Origin: Terriglobia bacterium
GTDB lineage: Bacteria; Pseudomonadota; Alphaproteobacteria; Acetobacterales; Acetobacteraceae
DNA length: 32,108 bases
Direction of reading: 5' to 3'
NCBI GenBank assembly: GCA_023511585.1
Contig: JAIMBF010000031.1
Coordinates: 1 to 32,108 of the forward strand
Below are positions 31,951 to 32,108 of the stretch, piece by piece (position 1 is the first letter of the stretch; each line of letters begins with the position of its first letter). The notes beneath the pieces were generated by a model. That model was not told the origin of the DNA. It saw nothing but the letters and a program-made list of their open reading frames with translations, and made no database searches. The translations under genes were made by a program, and so were the position numbers.

Positions 31951-32108
31951 ATGGCCGATGGGAAAACGGCGCAAAAATCCCGGATCATTGCGCATGGCGT
32001 GGTGGCGCAGAACCGGAAGGCGCGATTTGACTACACGATCAAAGACACGGTCGAAGCCGGCCTTGTCCTCAAAGGACCGGAGGTGAAATCCCTGCGGCTC
32101 GGGCGGGC
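31951..32108 (+). CDS. smpB: SsrA-binding protein SmpB, 5' part only (cut by window end)
   Basis: The first 52 residues of SmpB, the partner of tmRNA in rescue of stalled ribosomes. The frame from ATG 31951 reads [19 protein letters not shown], then [21 protein letters not shown], matching the conserved SmpB start (VAxNRxARxDYxIxxxxEAGxxLxGxEVKSLR). The usual Gly-Thr before EVKSLR is Gly-Pro here. It begins four bases after the dapA stop with no strong ribosome site of its own, which suggests coupling. The rest lies outside the window; it is not a broken gene as far as can be seen. Confidence 0.93.
   Translation, partial: MADGKTAQKSRIIAHGVVAQNRKARFDYTIKDTVEAGLVLKGPEVKSLRLGR

Overview
The window looks like a chromosomal segment of an alphaproteobacterium, most likely a member of the Rhodospirillales such as an Acetobacteraceae relative. 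This rests on the gene order lytic transglycosylase - dapA - smpB, a GTTC-N7-GTTC box of the alphaproteobacterial SOS type, several small proteins that I recall (unchecked) from acetic-acid-bacterium genomes, and a GC-rich composition. No tRNA, rRNA, CRISPR array, transposase or prophage was found. Genes are dense and gaps are short; no gap without a gene exceeds 300 bases.

Region 1 (1-4.4 kb): a LexA/UmuD-type S24 repressor is divergent from a 132-residue unknown gene whose upstream DNA carries the SOS-type box. Next comes a structured RNA with its own promoter-like sequence and intrinsic terminator, lying just before a 77-residue unknown gene. A convergent 81-residue unknown gene follows, then pyrD with a HAD-IIA phosphatase-like gene, and a small exported protein on the minus strand. 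Region 2 (4.4-7.6 kb): a dyad and promoter-like site precede a Tat-exported Rieske protein and a periplasmic PQQ alcohol dehydrogenase that has the lanthanide-type Asp-x-Asp signature but lacks the vicinal cysteine pair. A strong terminator and a small periplasmic protein follow. Region 3 (7.6-13.3 kb): a complete, translationally coupled RND efflux system (outer-membrane lipoprotein, adaptor, CusA/CzcA-like pump).

Region 4 (13.3-17.6 kb): metabolic genes of mixed orientation: a fumarylacetoacetate-hydrolase-family protein, an amidase, a CHRD-domain exported protein and an RraA/HMG-aldolase-family protein. Region 5 (17.6-25.5 kb, minus strand): a GH15 glucoamylase/trehalase-like enzyme followed by a Liv-type ABC importer in the order livG-livF-SBP-SBP-livH-livM, with two clearly paralogous binding proteins in tandem. 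Region 6 (25.6-32.1 kb): a DEAD-box helicase coupled by ATGA to a glutaryl-CoA dehydrogenase; then, on the minus strand, pgpA and a soluble lytic transglycosylase; then dapA and the 5' part of smpB, which runs off the window.

The most unusual parts are the Rieske/quinoprotein pair (a possible periplasmic alcohol-oxidation module with an iron-sulfur electron carrier instead of a cytochrome c) and the leader or small RNA at about 1.49-1.58 kb, which carries an anti-Shine-Dalgarno-like stretch. All functional assignments come from reading the sequence; no database search was possible.
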